DNA from: Toxotes chatareus
Taxonomy: Eukaryota > Chordata > Actinopteri > Toxotidae
DNA: 64,000 nucleotides
Direction: 5' to 3'
Assembly (NCBI GenBank): GCA_016801885.1
Contig: CM028886.1
Span: forward strand, 901,001 to 965,000
Part shown: positions 1 to 10,759 of the stretch, piece by piece
Numbering within the stretch: position 1 is the first letter of the stretch
Layout of the letters: each line of letters begins with the position of its first letter
The notes under the pieces: generated by a model
Databases searched by the model: none
What the model was told of the DNA's origin: nothing
The model's input: only the letters and a program-made list of their open reading frames with translations
Position numbers and translations under genes: made by a program

Positions 1-1880
1 CTATACTATGACGTTTTTTATGACATTTTGAGGTCAAAAAAAATTGTGACTTTTTTTGGTCGATTTTGACGCCTTACTATACCATGACGTTTTTTATGAC
101 ATTTTGAGGTCAAAAAAAATTTTGACTTTTTTTGTCGCAAAAAAACGCCTTACTATATTATGACGTTTTTTATGACATTTTGAGGTGAGAAAAAATTTTG
201 ACTTTTTTTGGCCCAAAAAAACGCCTTACTATACTATGACGTTTTGAGGTGAAAATTTTTTTTGACATTTTTTGGCCGATTTTGACGCCTTACTATACTA
301 TACTATGATGTTTTTATGACATTTTGAGGTCAAAAATTTTTTGACTTTGTTTGGCGAAAAAACGCCTTACTACTATACTATGACGTTTTTTATGACATTT
401 TGAGGTCAAAAATTTTTTTGACTTTTTTTGGCCGAAAAAAATGCCTTACTATACTATGACGTTTTTTACGACAATTTGAGGTAAAAAAAATTTGTGACTT
501 TTTTTGGCCGATTTTGACGCCTTACTATACTATGACGTTTTTTATGACATTTTGAGGTGAAAAAAAATTTTGACTTTTTTTGGCCGATTTTGACGCCTTA
601 CTATACTATGACGTTTTTTATGACATTTTGAGGTCAAAAAAAATTGTGACTTTTTTTGGCCCAAAAAAACGCCTTACTATACTATGACGTTTTTTATGAC
701 ATTTTGAGGTGAAAAAAAAATTTGACTTTTTTTGGCCCAAAAAAACGCCTTACTATACTATGACGTTTTTTATGACATTTTGAGGTCAAAAAATTTTTGA
801 CTTTTTTTGGCCGATTTTAACGCCTTACTATACTATGACGTCTTTTATGACAAAAAAGTCCAAAAATTTTTTTGGCCGATTTTTTAACGCCTTACTATAC
901 TATGACGTTTTTTATGATATTTTGAGGTCAAAAATTTTTTTGACTTCTTTTGGCCGATTTTGACGCCTTACTATACTATGACGTTTTTTATGACATTTTG
1001 AGGTCAAAAAATTTTTGACTTTTTTTGGCCGATTTTGACGCCTTACTATACTATGACGTTTTTTATGACAAAAAAGTTAAAAAAAAAATTATGACTTTCT
1101 TTGGTCGACTTTGACGCCTTACTATACTATGATGTTTTTAATGACATTTTGAGGTCAAAAAAATTTTTGACTTTTTGTTGCCGATTTTGACGCCTTACTA
1201 TACTATGACGTTTTTTATGACATTTTGAGGTAAAAAAAAATTATGACTTTTTTTGGCCGATTTTGACGCCTTACTATACTATGACGTTTTTTATGACATT
1301 TTGAGGTGAAAAAAAATTTTGACTTTTTTTGGCCGATTTTGACGCCTTTACTATACTATGACGTTTTTTATGACATTTTGAGGCCAAAAAAATTTTGACT
1401 TTTTGGCCCAAAAAACGCCTTACTATACTATGACGTTTTTTATGACATTTTGAGGTCAAAAAAAATTTTGACTTTTTTTGGCCCAAAAAAACGCCTTACT
1501 ATACTATGACGTTTTTTATGATAAAAAAGTCCAAAAATTTTTTTTGACTTTTTTTGGCCGATTTTGACGCCTTACTATACTATGACGTTTTTTATGACAT
1601 TTTGAGGTCAAAAAAAATTTGGACTTTTTTTGGCCGATTTTGACGCCTTACTATACTATGACCATTTTTATTACATTTTGAGGTCAAAAGAATATTTGAC
1701 TTTGTTTGGCCCAGTTTGACGCCCATGATATTTTATTTTTTTTGACATTTTTAGGTATTTCTTAAATATGACTTTTCTTGACCTATTTTGATGCCTAAAA
1801 GCCATATGACATTTTTTATGACATTTTGAGGTCTAAGAAAAATATGATTTTTTTTACCCATTTTGACGCCTTACTTACGA
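1..1880. repeat. AT-rich tandem satellite, unit about 76 bp, roughly 24 copies
   Basis: A unit beginning near 'cgccttactatactatgacg' and continuing with 'ttttttatgacattttgagg' recurs about every 76 bp (for example gcc at 71, 147, 223, 443, 519 and 595), with some units shortened to 64 bp. The first ~1700 bp are very uniform and the last ~200 bp are degraded, with substitutions and drifting length, as at the edge of an array. Most units carry a near-palindrome of the form gtcaaaaatttttgac. The array runs off the left edge, so its full length is unknown. Short open frames inside it are repeats read as protein and not genes. Confidence 0.95.
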
Positions 1881-1903
1881 TGACATGGCATGACTATTAG
1901 GTT

Positions 1904-1982
1904 CCAGATAAGCGGCAGACGAAGACATGACATGGCTTGTAAGTCAGATAAGCGGCAGACGAAGACATGACATGACTTGTAG
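1904..1982 (+). repeat. Two tandem copies of a SINE-3'-tail-like motif
   Basis: The string 'agataagcggcagacgaaga' followed by catgacatg and cttgta occurs at about 1906 and again at about 1947, 41 bp apart. The same motif (gataagcgg-agatgatgacatg) forms the 3' tail of both intact SINEs in this window (40203-40399 and 55971-56170, on the minus strand). I infer that these are tail fragments, possibly duplicated, left between the satellite and unique DNA. Confidence 0.6.
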
Positions 1983-2125
1983 GTTCCAAGCATATGAGGA
2001 AGTGGCATCACAGGCAGCCCAGCCACAAGATATTGTGCAGGTTTGTCAATGTCACCATTGATGTGGTGATACTGGTCAAGACATTAGTGTCTTAACATTA
2101 GGCCAAGGCGGTGGCAGCTAGCTTG

Positions 2126-2146
2126 GACAGACAGACAGACAGACAG

Positions 2147-2174
<28 letters not shown>
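2126..2174. repeat. Compound (GACA)n/(CA)n microsatellite
   Basis: About five ACAG units run directly into about 13 CA units. It sits roughly 1 kb upstream of the aldh5a1 start. No gene is visible in 1990-2960. Confidence 0.95.
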
Positions 2175-2177
<3 letters not shown>

Positions 2178-2959
2178 TCAGGCCCAGACAGGAGGTGGAC
2201 AGAGTGAAGGTACACAGGGTCTACAACAGTCCCGGGTCCGGTGGACCCAAACATCCTGTACGTATTATAAATGTGTAGGGGGTTGTACAGTGTGTGGGCT
2301 CTGATGTTCTTCGCGGAAAATGAGCCAAAGCCAGTGAGTCTGAGTTTGAAAAAATAATTAATCGTATCATTTTTCTTTTGGATAAAAAATGAAAACGGGT
2401 CCCACAGACCCAAACACCATACAAGGGTTATGTTTAGTCACAATACGAAAGTGTGAGTTAAGAACAGCAGGGCGTGCTTACTGAGTCTGTAACAAACACA
2501 GCGCCGGATGTAAACTGGACGTTTCACACTGGAAACCAGAGGAACCGGTCGGACCGTGGAAAAGGAAAGTGAAAGCTGAAGGAGGCAGGAGGGGAAACAC
2601 CTGAGCAGCCTGATAGCAGCTGAGTTTAACAGCTGAAGTCCAGTTTGGCTCAGAGCTCTGGAACCTTCTACTCTTTACAAAACACAGAAAAATGAGGAAT
2701 CAAAGTGTTTGATTCGAGATTAAATGTTTTTAATGAGAAATCAACATTTAGCGATTAAAAACATCAAATTACAACTGTGATAAACCTCTCATCCGTTTCA
2801 TCTCAGGCAAAAATAACGACGTTAAAATCAGTTCTGACTTCAAATCAACATTAACTGAAGTTAATATGATTAGAGTTTATATTGAGTTTTATATGTAATG
2901 AGTCATAATGTGTACTAAATAAGTGCAGTGATGATGAGGATCCGTCTGTTTTTTATCCT

Positions 2960-3185
2960 GTCAATCATCCAAACGTTGCACGCGTCAGTGAACCGGAGCG
3001 GAGGAAACACGGTAAAGTGCGTTAACGATTGTGTTTGTGCGGGATCACGTGATCAACGCGTCCTCCTCCGGACTGGTTGAAACCAACGGGAAGCGGCTGA
3101 GGTTCAGCTGTGGAGCCTCAGGGAGAAACTCAGCCTGCGCATCGAGAGTTCACCACAAACCCAGCGGCACACGTTTTACCCCGGT
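2960..3185 (+). promoter_or_regulatory. aldh5a1: Probable aldh5a1 promoter and 5' UTR, with palindromic E-box
   Basis: CpG frequency rises from about 2970 into the first exon, in contrast with the AT-rich DNA before it. A perfect 12-bp palindrome, GATCACGTGATC, lies at 3043-3054, about 130 bp before the ATG. Its core CACGTG is the E-box bound by USF/MITF/TFE-type bHLH-ZIP factors. No TATA box stands out, consistent with a CpG-type housekeeping promoter. The transcription start is not known. Confidence 0.5.
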
Positions 3186-6100
3186 ATGTCTGCTGTCTGC
3201 GTGCTGAGGACTCGCTGCTTCCTCCGGCAGGTCTTCCCCGGTCTTCGCGCCGCCATGCACAGACGATACAGCCTGAATGTCGCCGGTCCGCTGCTACGGA
3301 CGCAGGGCTATGTGGACGGCCGCTGGGTCTCCGCAGCCTCGGTGTTTCCCGTCCTGGACCCGGCCACCGGGCAGGAGATAGCCCGGGTTACGGACTGTGG
3401 CCCGGCTGAGGCCAAGCAGGCTGTGGACGCGGCGTACAAGGCGTTTCACTCCTGGAAGCAGTACACAGCTAAGGTAGGCTACGTTCAGTAGCTGCACGTC
3501 CGCCACCGTCTGGTAAACCGTACTACCTGCGAAAAAGCGTCAAATGAATGTTAATGCCCCTAATGCGCTCAGAAAGGCGCCAAAATGATGTAACAGAGGA
3601 TATTTCCTCAGATAGCAGGAGCCAGACTTTAATACGGCTAATATAATATTCACAAGGAAACACACAGACTAGACAAAATCACTAATTTCACTTCAGTGCC
3701 TGATCTCCAATGTGCTGGCTATGTTCGCGAGATTTTACCAGTCTGGATCATCGTTAACAGCACTCCGTTCGAAAAACAGCCAATTTAATGTAAATGTTGC
3801 ATTTCCACTCAGAAAAGCACCAAAACAATGAAACATGGGATATTTCCTCAACTGACAAGAGCCAGACTTTAATTCGGCAAAAATAAAATTCTTAAAAGAA
3901 GTACGCAGTCAAGAGAACATCACAACTTTCACTTTGGTTCGTCCTCACCTGCCTCTTCCCTACACTTTTTGGAAGTGGCACGAACGTTAACAAGTTCAAT
4001 CTGATACAAAAATTGTTCACGGCTTTGCAGAGTGTTTGCTAACATTGCTCCAGAAGATTCAGAAAACATACTGTGTTCACAAATCGATTACGTCATAGCC
4101 AGAAAACACGAAAATGTGAGTTTTGCTTCGTCACAGGTGAATTTCTGCAGCTCATTAACACCTGTTAGTGTTCTGTTACGCAGCACAGTTATTAAGCCTC
4201 AGTCTCACAGGTTAATTTTCTATTTCAGACCAGAAAGACAAAGTTGAACTTTGGTTTGGTGCAAAACAAAGTTTAAAGCACCAGAATAAAACAGCACAGA
4301 GCTGAGAGCTGCTGTTTGTCCCGGACTGACTGACAGCTTGTTAATATGTGAAGAACACCAAACCTTTGAGCTGCAGTTCTTTCTGTCATTATTAATGGAA
4401 AGATTCACTCGTACCACCTTCATTTATTAGAATAATTTCTAGTTTCTCTTTGACAGGAAACTGATAAATAATAATAAATTATTTTATTTCTAGTTGAATG
4501 TGCTGGAGCACAGAATCTGGACGTGTCCAAATACTTATGGCCTGGACTGTCTGTATGGAGATGGTCGCAGTAGGAAAACCATTTGTGTGGATGGAAAATG
4601 GTTTTAATGGCATTTATTATTATCATTAATATTATTTTGACTGCTTTCTCCTGCAGGAGAGGAGCATCCTGCTGAGGAAGTGGTTCGACCTTCTCACCCT
4701 GCACAAAGAAGACCTGGCTAAACTGATCACGTTCGAATGTGTAAGTATCGCGTCAGTAAAGGGACAGGGACAAATCTGTGGGGTCCTGAGATGATTCACA
4801 GACTGGGAGACAAATCTAGCAACCCAGAATCAGACATTCACATGTCCAAAATATTCAATTTAGAAAGATCAAACATAGAAATCCTCACATTTAAGAAGGG
4901 GGAGCAAAACACGAGCTAAATGATTAATCGGTTATCAGAATAATTGAGGATCAATTTTCTGTCAGTCTGTTGCATTGATCTCCTGCACTGAAACTGAGCC
5001 TCCACCTGGAAAGTCGCTCCTACACCAAGGCGGGCCTGTCCACTTACTTTTGGCAAAACCAGCGTGTAGTTTTGTGTTTCCCGGTTTGTGAAATCTGTCT
5101 TTTATAAAAGCAACAGACACAGTGTCTGTCTCAGTAACTGAGACGGTGGTGGACAGAGACAGACACCGTGTCTGGAGACAGATGCTGCTGTTGTAAACAT
5201 TCATGTCGGTGTTTCAGAGACACGGAACCGTCCAGGTGTCCGTCTTCTTCTTCTCCGCTCACTCTGCCTCCTCTTTCAGGGGAAACCCATGCGTGAGTCC
5301 CTCGGGGAGATCGCGTACTCGGCCTCCTTCCTGGAGTGGTTTTCAGAGGAGGCTCGGAGAGTTTACGGCGACATCGTCCCTTCACCCGCCAGGGACAGAA
5401 AGATCCTCCTCCTCAAACAGCCGGTGGGGGTCACCTCCATCATCACACCGGTGAGCAGCCAATGAGAAGCTTAGTTCAGAGTCATTCAGAAGAACAGGTC
5501 AGCGCGTGCGCTCGTTCTGCCACAGCTTTAATAAAAAAAATAAATAAAATAAAATTCATTGAGCCATAAATTCAAACTTCAGCATCTGATTCTCAGGGTT
5601 TTAAAAACCAGCGTCACATCAGCTGTCACCGATCAGTGTGTGTGATTAACACGGGAACGGGCCGAAATGAAACGTGGCTGCTGTTGAGTTTGTGTGTCCG
5701 TGCGCAGACGCGGGTTGTGTGTGCGGTGAGAGCAGCATCACTCACACTGACTGTTGTTTCACAGTGGAACTTCCCCAGCGCCATGATCACCAGGAAGGTG
5801 GGAGCTGCTCTGGCCGCCGGCTGCACGGTGGTGGTGAAACCGGCGGAGGACACGCCGCTGTCGGCGCTCGCTCTGGCTGAGGTCGGTACACCACGGCTCA
5901 GCACAGTCACAAAGCTGCACCGTGTTCAGGCAGAGCTCCACGCTGTCCACTGCGTCCTCAGATGGGACTGTGGTTACCATGGTTACCGTGTGTGGGGTAG
6001 CTGGTTCCATTTTGGATCCTTGAGCTCTGACGGTAACGAATCTGGAACTTTGTAACTCACCGGGTTATGTTTGTGTTGTTATGTGTGTGTCTGTGTGTAG

Positions 6101-8382
6101 CTGGCAGAGCAGGCGGGGATCCCGGCAGGGGTCTTTAACGTGGTCCCTTGCTCCAGAGAGAAGACTCCGTCGGTCGGGGAGGTCCTCTGCACCGACCCCC
6201 TGGTGGCAAAAATCTCCTTCACCGGCTCCACCGCCACCGGCAAAGTAAGACCGACGGGCTTTCTTCTGTGTGCTCGTCTTATTATGTACTTGTGAGATAT
6301 CATCAGTGATGGTCCAGGTACTGTTTAAAGTCTGAGTATAGACCAGATCCCAGCTCTCAGCGGTCGTATCAGGACGCAGTGAACCTGCGGACAAAAATCA
6401 GCAGACGTTTGATTTAAGAGACAAAAAAAGGGACATTAATCTGAAACGGGTCCTGTCCTCTCAGGTGCTGCTGAAACTGGCCGCAGACACCGTGAAGAAG
6501 GCGTCCATGGAGCTGGGTGGCCACGCCCCCTTCATCGTGTTCGACAGCGCTGACGTCGATAAGGCGGTGGGCGGAGCCATGGCCTCCAAGTTCAGGAACT
6601 CTGGACAGGTAACAGTGGATGTATAAAGATTATTAATGATCGGGGAGGGGGGCACAATACATTAGGTTAATCCAGTCATCATGAATCTTTAGCCTGAGTG
6701 AAGCTGCTCGTCCTCTCTGCTCCTGGTGAATGTGTCTGTGTCGGCTTCACTGCCAAGTCATGAATCTGGAAAAAAAAAAGATCATGTGGGAAAGCACAAA
6801 GTCAGACGTCGTGTGCAACTAGTTAATTCTTCACTGCTCCTTCTCAGTTCATTAACACTACATCACTGTGACCTCTCCTCCTCCTCCTGCCCCGCCCCCC
6901 GCCCTGTAGACATGTGTGTGTTCAAACCGGTTCCTGGTTCAGAGCGGTGTCTACGATCGCTTCATGGAGAAACTGGGCCGAGCGATGGACGCCGAGCTCC
7001 GTCTGGGCCACGGCTCGGAGCCCGACACCACCCAGGGCCCGCTCATCAACACCAGGGCTGCAGAGAAGGTAAACTTTAATCCTTTCATGGAGCTCTGGTT
7101 CCACACAGGCCACTGAAACTGTTGGTGCTTGGCTCAGAAACGAATCTAGTCTGTGAGTTTGTTCGGTCTTTCGGTGACTCTGATCCGTGCTGCTCATCGG
7201 TCTGGATCCTCGGACGGTCTGGAAGGTTTGTCCTGAGCGATGAGGAAACGGCTGTCTCATGAAAGCTCTTGTTCCTCAGGTGGTCCACCAGATATCGGAG
7301 GCAGTGTCCCGGGGAGCGAAGGTGCTGAAGGGAGGGAAGCGTCTGGACGGGTCCTTCATGGAGCCGACTCTGCTGGCCGACGTCACCACAGACATGCTTT
7401 GCACGAAAGAGGAAACCTTTGGCCCGCTGCTGCCCGTCATCAGGTCGGTACACTCACAGGAGGAAGGTGAACGTCTGTTGGTTTCAGTCTGAACATGAAG
7501 TCGATACTTATAGAAAGAGAAACAGTGGACTGATGCTTCAGGGTGTCAGATCCTCACCCTCTGCATTTGATGCATCGTTACTCATCTGTGAGGAAGGAGA
7601 AAGTCACAGGGATATAATAATATAATAATATAAAATATAATAATATAATAATAAATGACATCTGTTTCATATGATGATGATTCATTTCATAATGACAGAA
7701 ATGAAGAATATTTAAATTGTTCAAACTAAAAATGTTGCATGTGAACACAGAAATGAGCTCCGCTGAAAAAAAAAAAGACACCAGAGTTTTATTATGAAAA
7801 TGTTCCTGATGGAAACTCTGCTGCATCAGCAGCATCCAGCTGTGTTCAGGTACTGAAGCTGTGCACTGACCAATCAGAACCTCTGTTTGTATTTTACAGG
7901 TTCAGCACTGAAGACGAGGCTGTGGCCATTGCTAACGCGTCTAATGTTGGTCTGGCAGGTGAGAACACCTGGATCCAAATCACTGATTTTCTATATTAGA
8001 AATGATCATCATACACAGCTGGGCGCCAGATTTTTTTTTTCAGCTTTCCGACTGATCCAATCATTTGTAATGAATATATTTTGGTAGCGATCAGTGGGCG
8101 CAGGCCTTCAGAGCACGCACACTCACCTGCTAATGATGTGTCTGTTAAACTCTCTTTCTTTTATTCTCAGGTTATTTCTACTCTCAGGATGTGAGTCAGA
8201 TCTGGCGGGTGGCGGAGGCGTTGGAGGTGGGACTGGTTGGAGTGAACGAGGGCCTGTTGTCCACCCCAGAGGCCACCTTCGGCGGGGTCAAGCAGTCGGG
8301 TTTGGGCCGCGAAGGATCCAAATACGGCATCGACGAGTATCTGGAAATCAAGTACGTTTGCTTCGGAGGCCTCAAACCCTGA
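3186..8382 (+). CDS. aldh5a1: Succinate-semialdehyde dehydrogenase, mitochondrial (10 coding exons, complete)
   Basis: The enzyme oxidises succinate semialdehyde to succinate with NAD+ in the mitochondrial matrix, the last step of the GABA shunt. Exons: 3186-3473, 4657-4740, 5280-5450, 5765-5881, 6101-6244, 6465-6608, 6910-7068, 7280-7443, 7900-7958 and 8171-8382. All have AG/GT borders and matching phase, giving 1542 nt and 513 aa; the human protein has 535. The N-terminus (MSAVCVLRTRCFLRQVFPGL) is Arg-rich without acidic residues, as in a matrix-targeting peptide. Family motifs are intact: FTGSTATGK at the nucleotide-binding loop, MELGG with general base Glu284, and GQTCVCSN with catalytic Cys318 and neighbouring Cys320. 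These correspond to human Glu306, Cys340 and Cys342, all offset by 22. The chosen start is the first ATG giving the full presequence; Met24 is an alternative. The C-terminus (KYGIDEYLEIKYVCFGGL) matches the family. It converges with kiaa0319, its neighbour in human. Confidence 0.96.
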
Positions 8383-9808
8383 ACCAGGACGGAGCAGTGC
8401 CTCCGTCCAGCAAAGTGGTTAGAACCGTAGATTCACAGAGTAACTGACTGATCTTTAATGTTAATGAACAAGAGCCAAGGCTGAAAACATCTACAGTACA
8501 ATCAGGTTTGTAAAGCTGCTAAATATAAAAAATCATTTCAGATAGAATTCATGTAGGAAAGTGGTCAGATGACCTTTCACAGATCAGAACTCTGTGCTGT
8601 CCTATGGGAAAACATCGTCAGAATGACTGAGGTCAGATGTTGTCAGGAGGAGGAGCTGCTCTGAGACTGTGTCTGTCCCAGGGTCCCTGTGTCTCACTGG
8701 TTTCAGACCAGCTCCCCTCTTATTGTCTCATATGTTGCCTTTTCCTAAGAAACTGTTTATGATGTAGGATGTTTTGATTCAGGGGAATACTGGTTTCTGA
8801 TTGGCTAGATGATGTTATACCACGGCCACTGTTCACCAATCAAAATGAGAGGAGTGTTAACTCACGTTGTTGGTTTCATTTTTTATTTTTCAGTGTAAAA
8901 CAAATGTAATGATGCTACTCTCACCAGTAGGAGGAGCTGTAGTCCAAGTTAATGCTTTATTCACATTTCCAAACATTTTACTTTTACAAGACAAAAAGAT
9001 TCGAGAATAATAATTTAGGCAAAGTCTCTGATTAAATTCCCCAAATTCATTAAAGACCAGGACCGAGCCACTAACTTTAACCCAGCGGTGTCATCCAGGA
9101 CCAGGCCCCATGCAGTGGATGCTTCTTCTAACGTAACCCACAAAATAACAGTTTGCTGATGAACATCCCTGAAAGTAACAGGCTCCTCAGCGCTAACGTT
9201 AGCAGCAGTTTAGCAAACTGTCATTTGACATGTTCCATCAGCTCAGCCAATCAGCATGTAGTATTCTGTCACCATGGTAAAAAGAAAAATCCTCACTGAA
9301 ACCTCTGACTTTATTTCTTTCACTGCAGAAGCACATAAAAAAAAAAAACGGTAAAATTTACTGTGATAAATTCAAATGCACAAAACCTCATGTTAGATTC
9401 TGTAAATTCATTCTGTTTGTATTGGACAGCCTGGTGTTCTGTCAGAGGCCTGATATGGAAAACATATTTTTCTAATGATTAAAATACATGTGAACAGAAC
9501 AGAATAAATAAAATCACATTCAAACTGAGTAAAAACAAGTTTAAACATCAGAATTAGGTCATTTTTATGAATCTAATGCATGTTCCATTTACCCAGAACC
9601 AACCAGTGGGTTAGCTTAGTGTGTTTACACTTGTAAACCTGTTAGAGATCAGTACTGATTGTTTGCATGCATCCAATAAATTCCATTAAAAGATGTCATT
9701 AATTATTGTAATATAGTGCTTAAATAAAACTGTGTAGATGTTAATGTTCAGTTTGATCCCAGGTAAAGCACAGGGAGCTGACTGTCCAGTGCCATGTGAC
9801 TGATTTTT

Positions 9809-9814
9809 TTTATT
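9809..9814 (-). promoter_or_regulatory. kiaa0319: Candidate kiaa0319 polyadenylation signal
   Basis: This is the first AATAAA hexamer found reading leftward from the kiaa0319 stop codon. If used, the 3' UTR would be about 0.95 kb and would overlap the longest aldh5a1 3' UTR. Weak evidence. Confidence 0.25.
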
Positions 9815-10042
9815 TCTTACAGTTTCTGATCATCCAGGTGATCCACTGTTGTTCAGTACTGTTCTAGAGCAGATTGTGTTTCTAATATAATTCTGTTGTA
9901 ATATACTTTGAGTCTACGTTGATATAAATCTAGATTTTTGTATTTCTGTAGATATTAATGGAAAATTAAAAAAAACTGTGTAACATGCTGTCCAGGTGAT
10001 TTTTGTACGACAGGTAACGAAAGATGCTCGGAAATTTTACCA

Positions 10043-10048
10043 ATAAAA
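10043..10048 (+). promoter_or_regulatory. aldh5a1: Candidate aldh5a1 polyadenylation signal
   Basis: AATAAA is followed within 20 nt by a GU-rich stretch (tgtgctctgtg), the best signal plus downstream-element pair among the plus-strand hexamers. It would give a 3' UTR of about 1.7 kb. Earlier hexamers at 9503, 9675 and 9723 are alternatives. Confidence 0.35.
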
Positions 10049-10759
10049 ACTGTGCTCTGTGCGGACATGAAGACTTATTCTGTTAACATTCATCCACAGC
10101 TGCTGTTTGAGATAAACAGATAATCAGCTCATGATTTAAAGTTAAGCTGCAGAAACTTTCAAACAGAACAGTCGACATTAGAACCAGCTAACGGCTAGCG
10201 GCTCTTTTACACTATTATATTTATATGATAGAATTAGCCATTCATTAGAAATAGAGTTATGTTAAATTTAGCTTCTAGGTCATGACCCCTGAACCCTGCT
10301 CTCTGATAAACAGGTGACTAGTTTGTTAGCTAACAAGATTCAGCTTGTAAATTGGTTGAAGGTGGATGTTTTCTCTGACTGTGCTAAGCTGGGCTGACTG
10401 GACCTGTCTCTGTACTGTATGACACTGTCCATCTCCTCTGTCCATCTGGCTCTGATGATGTCTTTGTCTTTAGAAGTCTGCATCAGCACAGGTCACAGGA
10501 ATCATCCCGGTCCAAAGCGTCCTCCAAATATCACATTATTTTTCCAAACTGAATGTTCCGACCTGTGCATCCTGTTTCTGGAGAGGCCAAAAGTCCTCAC
10601 GTCCTCAGAAAGAGTCTGACCCTGAAATGGGACATTGATTTTACTGACCTCACGGTAAAAAATGAAGTCTTTCAACTCGAAGCAGCCTCGTCTCCGCCTG
10701 CCAGAGTGCAAACATCCCAGAAGCGTCCTTTGTGCGTCACCGGGAGGTCAGCGATCCCG

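Larger units (their letters stand above)
8383..10759. other. Convergent intergenic region: 3' UTRs of aldh5a1 (+) and kiaa0319 (-)
   Basis: No coding exon is recognisable. The DNA is AT-rich with several polyadenylation-type hexamers on the plus strand (AATAAA at 9503, 9675, 9723 and 10043). On the minus strand AATAAA reads at 9814-9809, 9315-9310 and 8961-8956. Which are used is not decidable from sequence. Confidence 0.6.

Noticed and set aside
1..1880. Regular short repeats resembling a CRISPR array
   Set aside because: There are no unique spacers because the whole ~76-bp unit repeats, the DNA is eukaryotic and no cas genes occur.
4524..4560. Phrase 'gtccaaatacttatggcctg', similar to ends of Tc1-type or MITE elements
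   Set aside because: The match is too short and has no paired inverted terminal repeat, so I cannot support an element.
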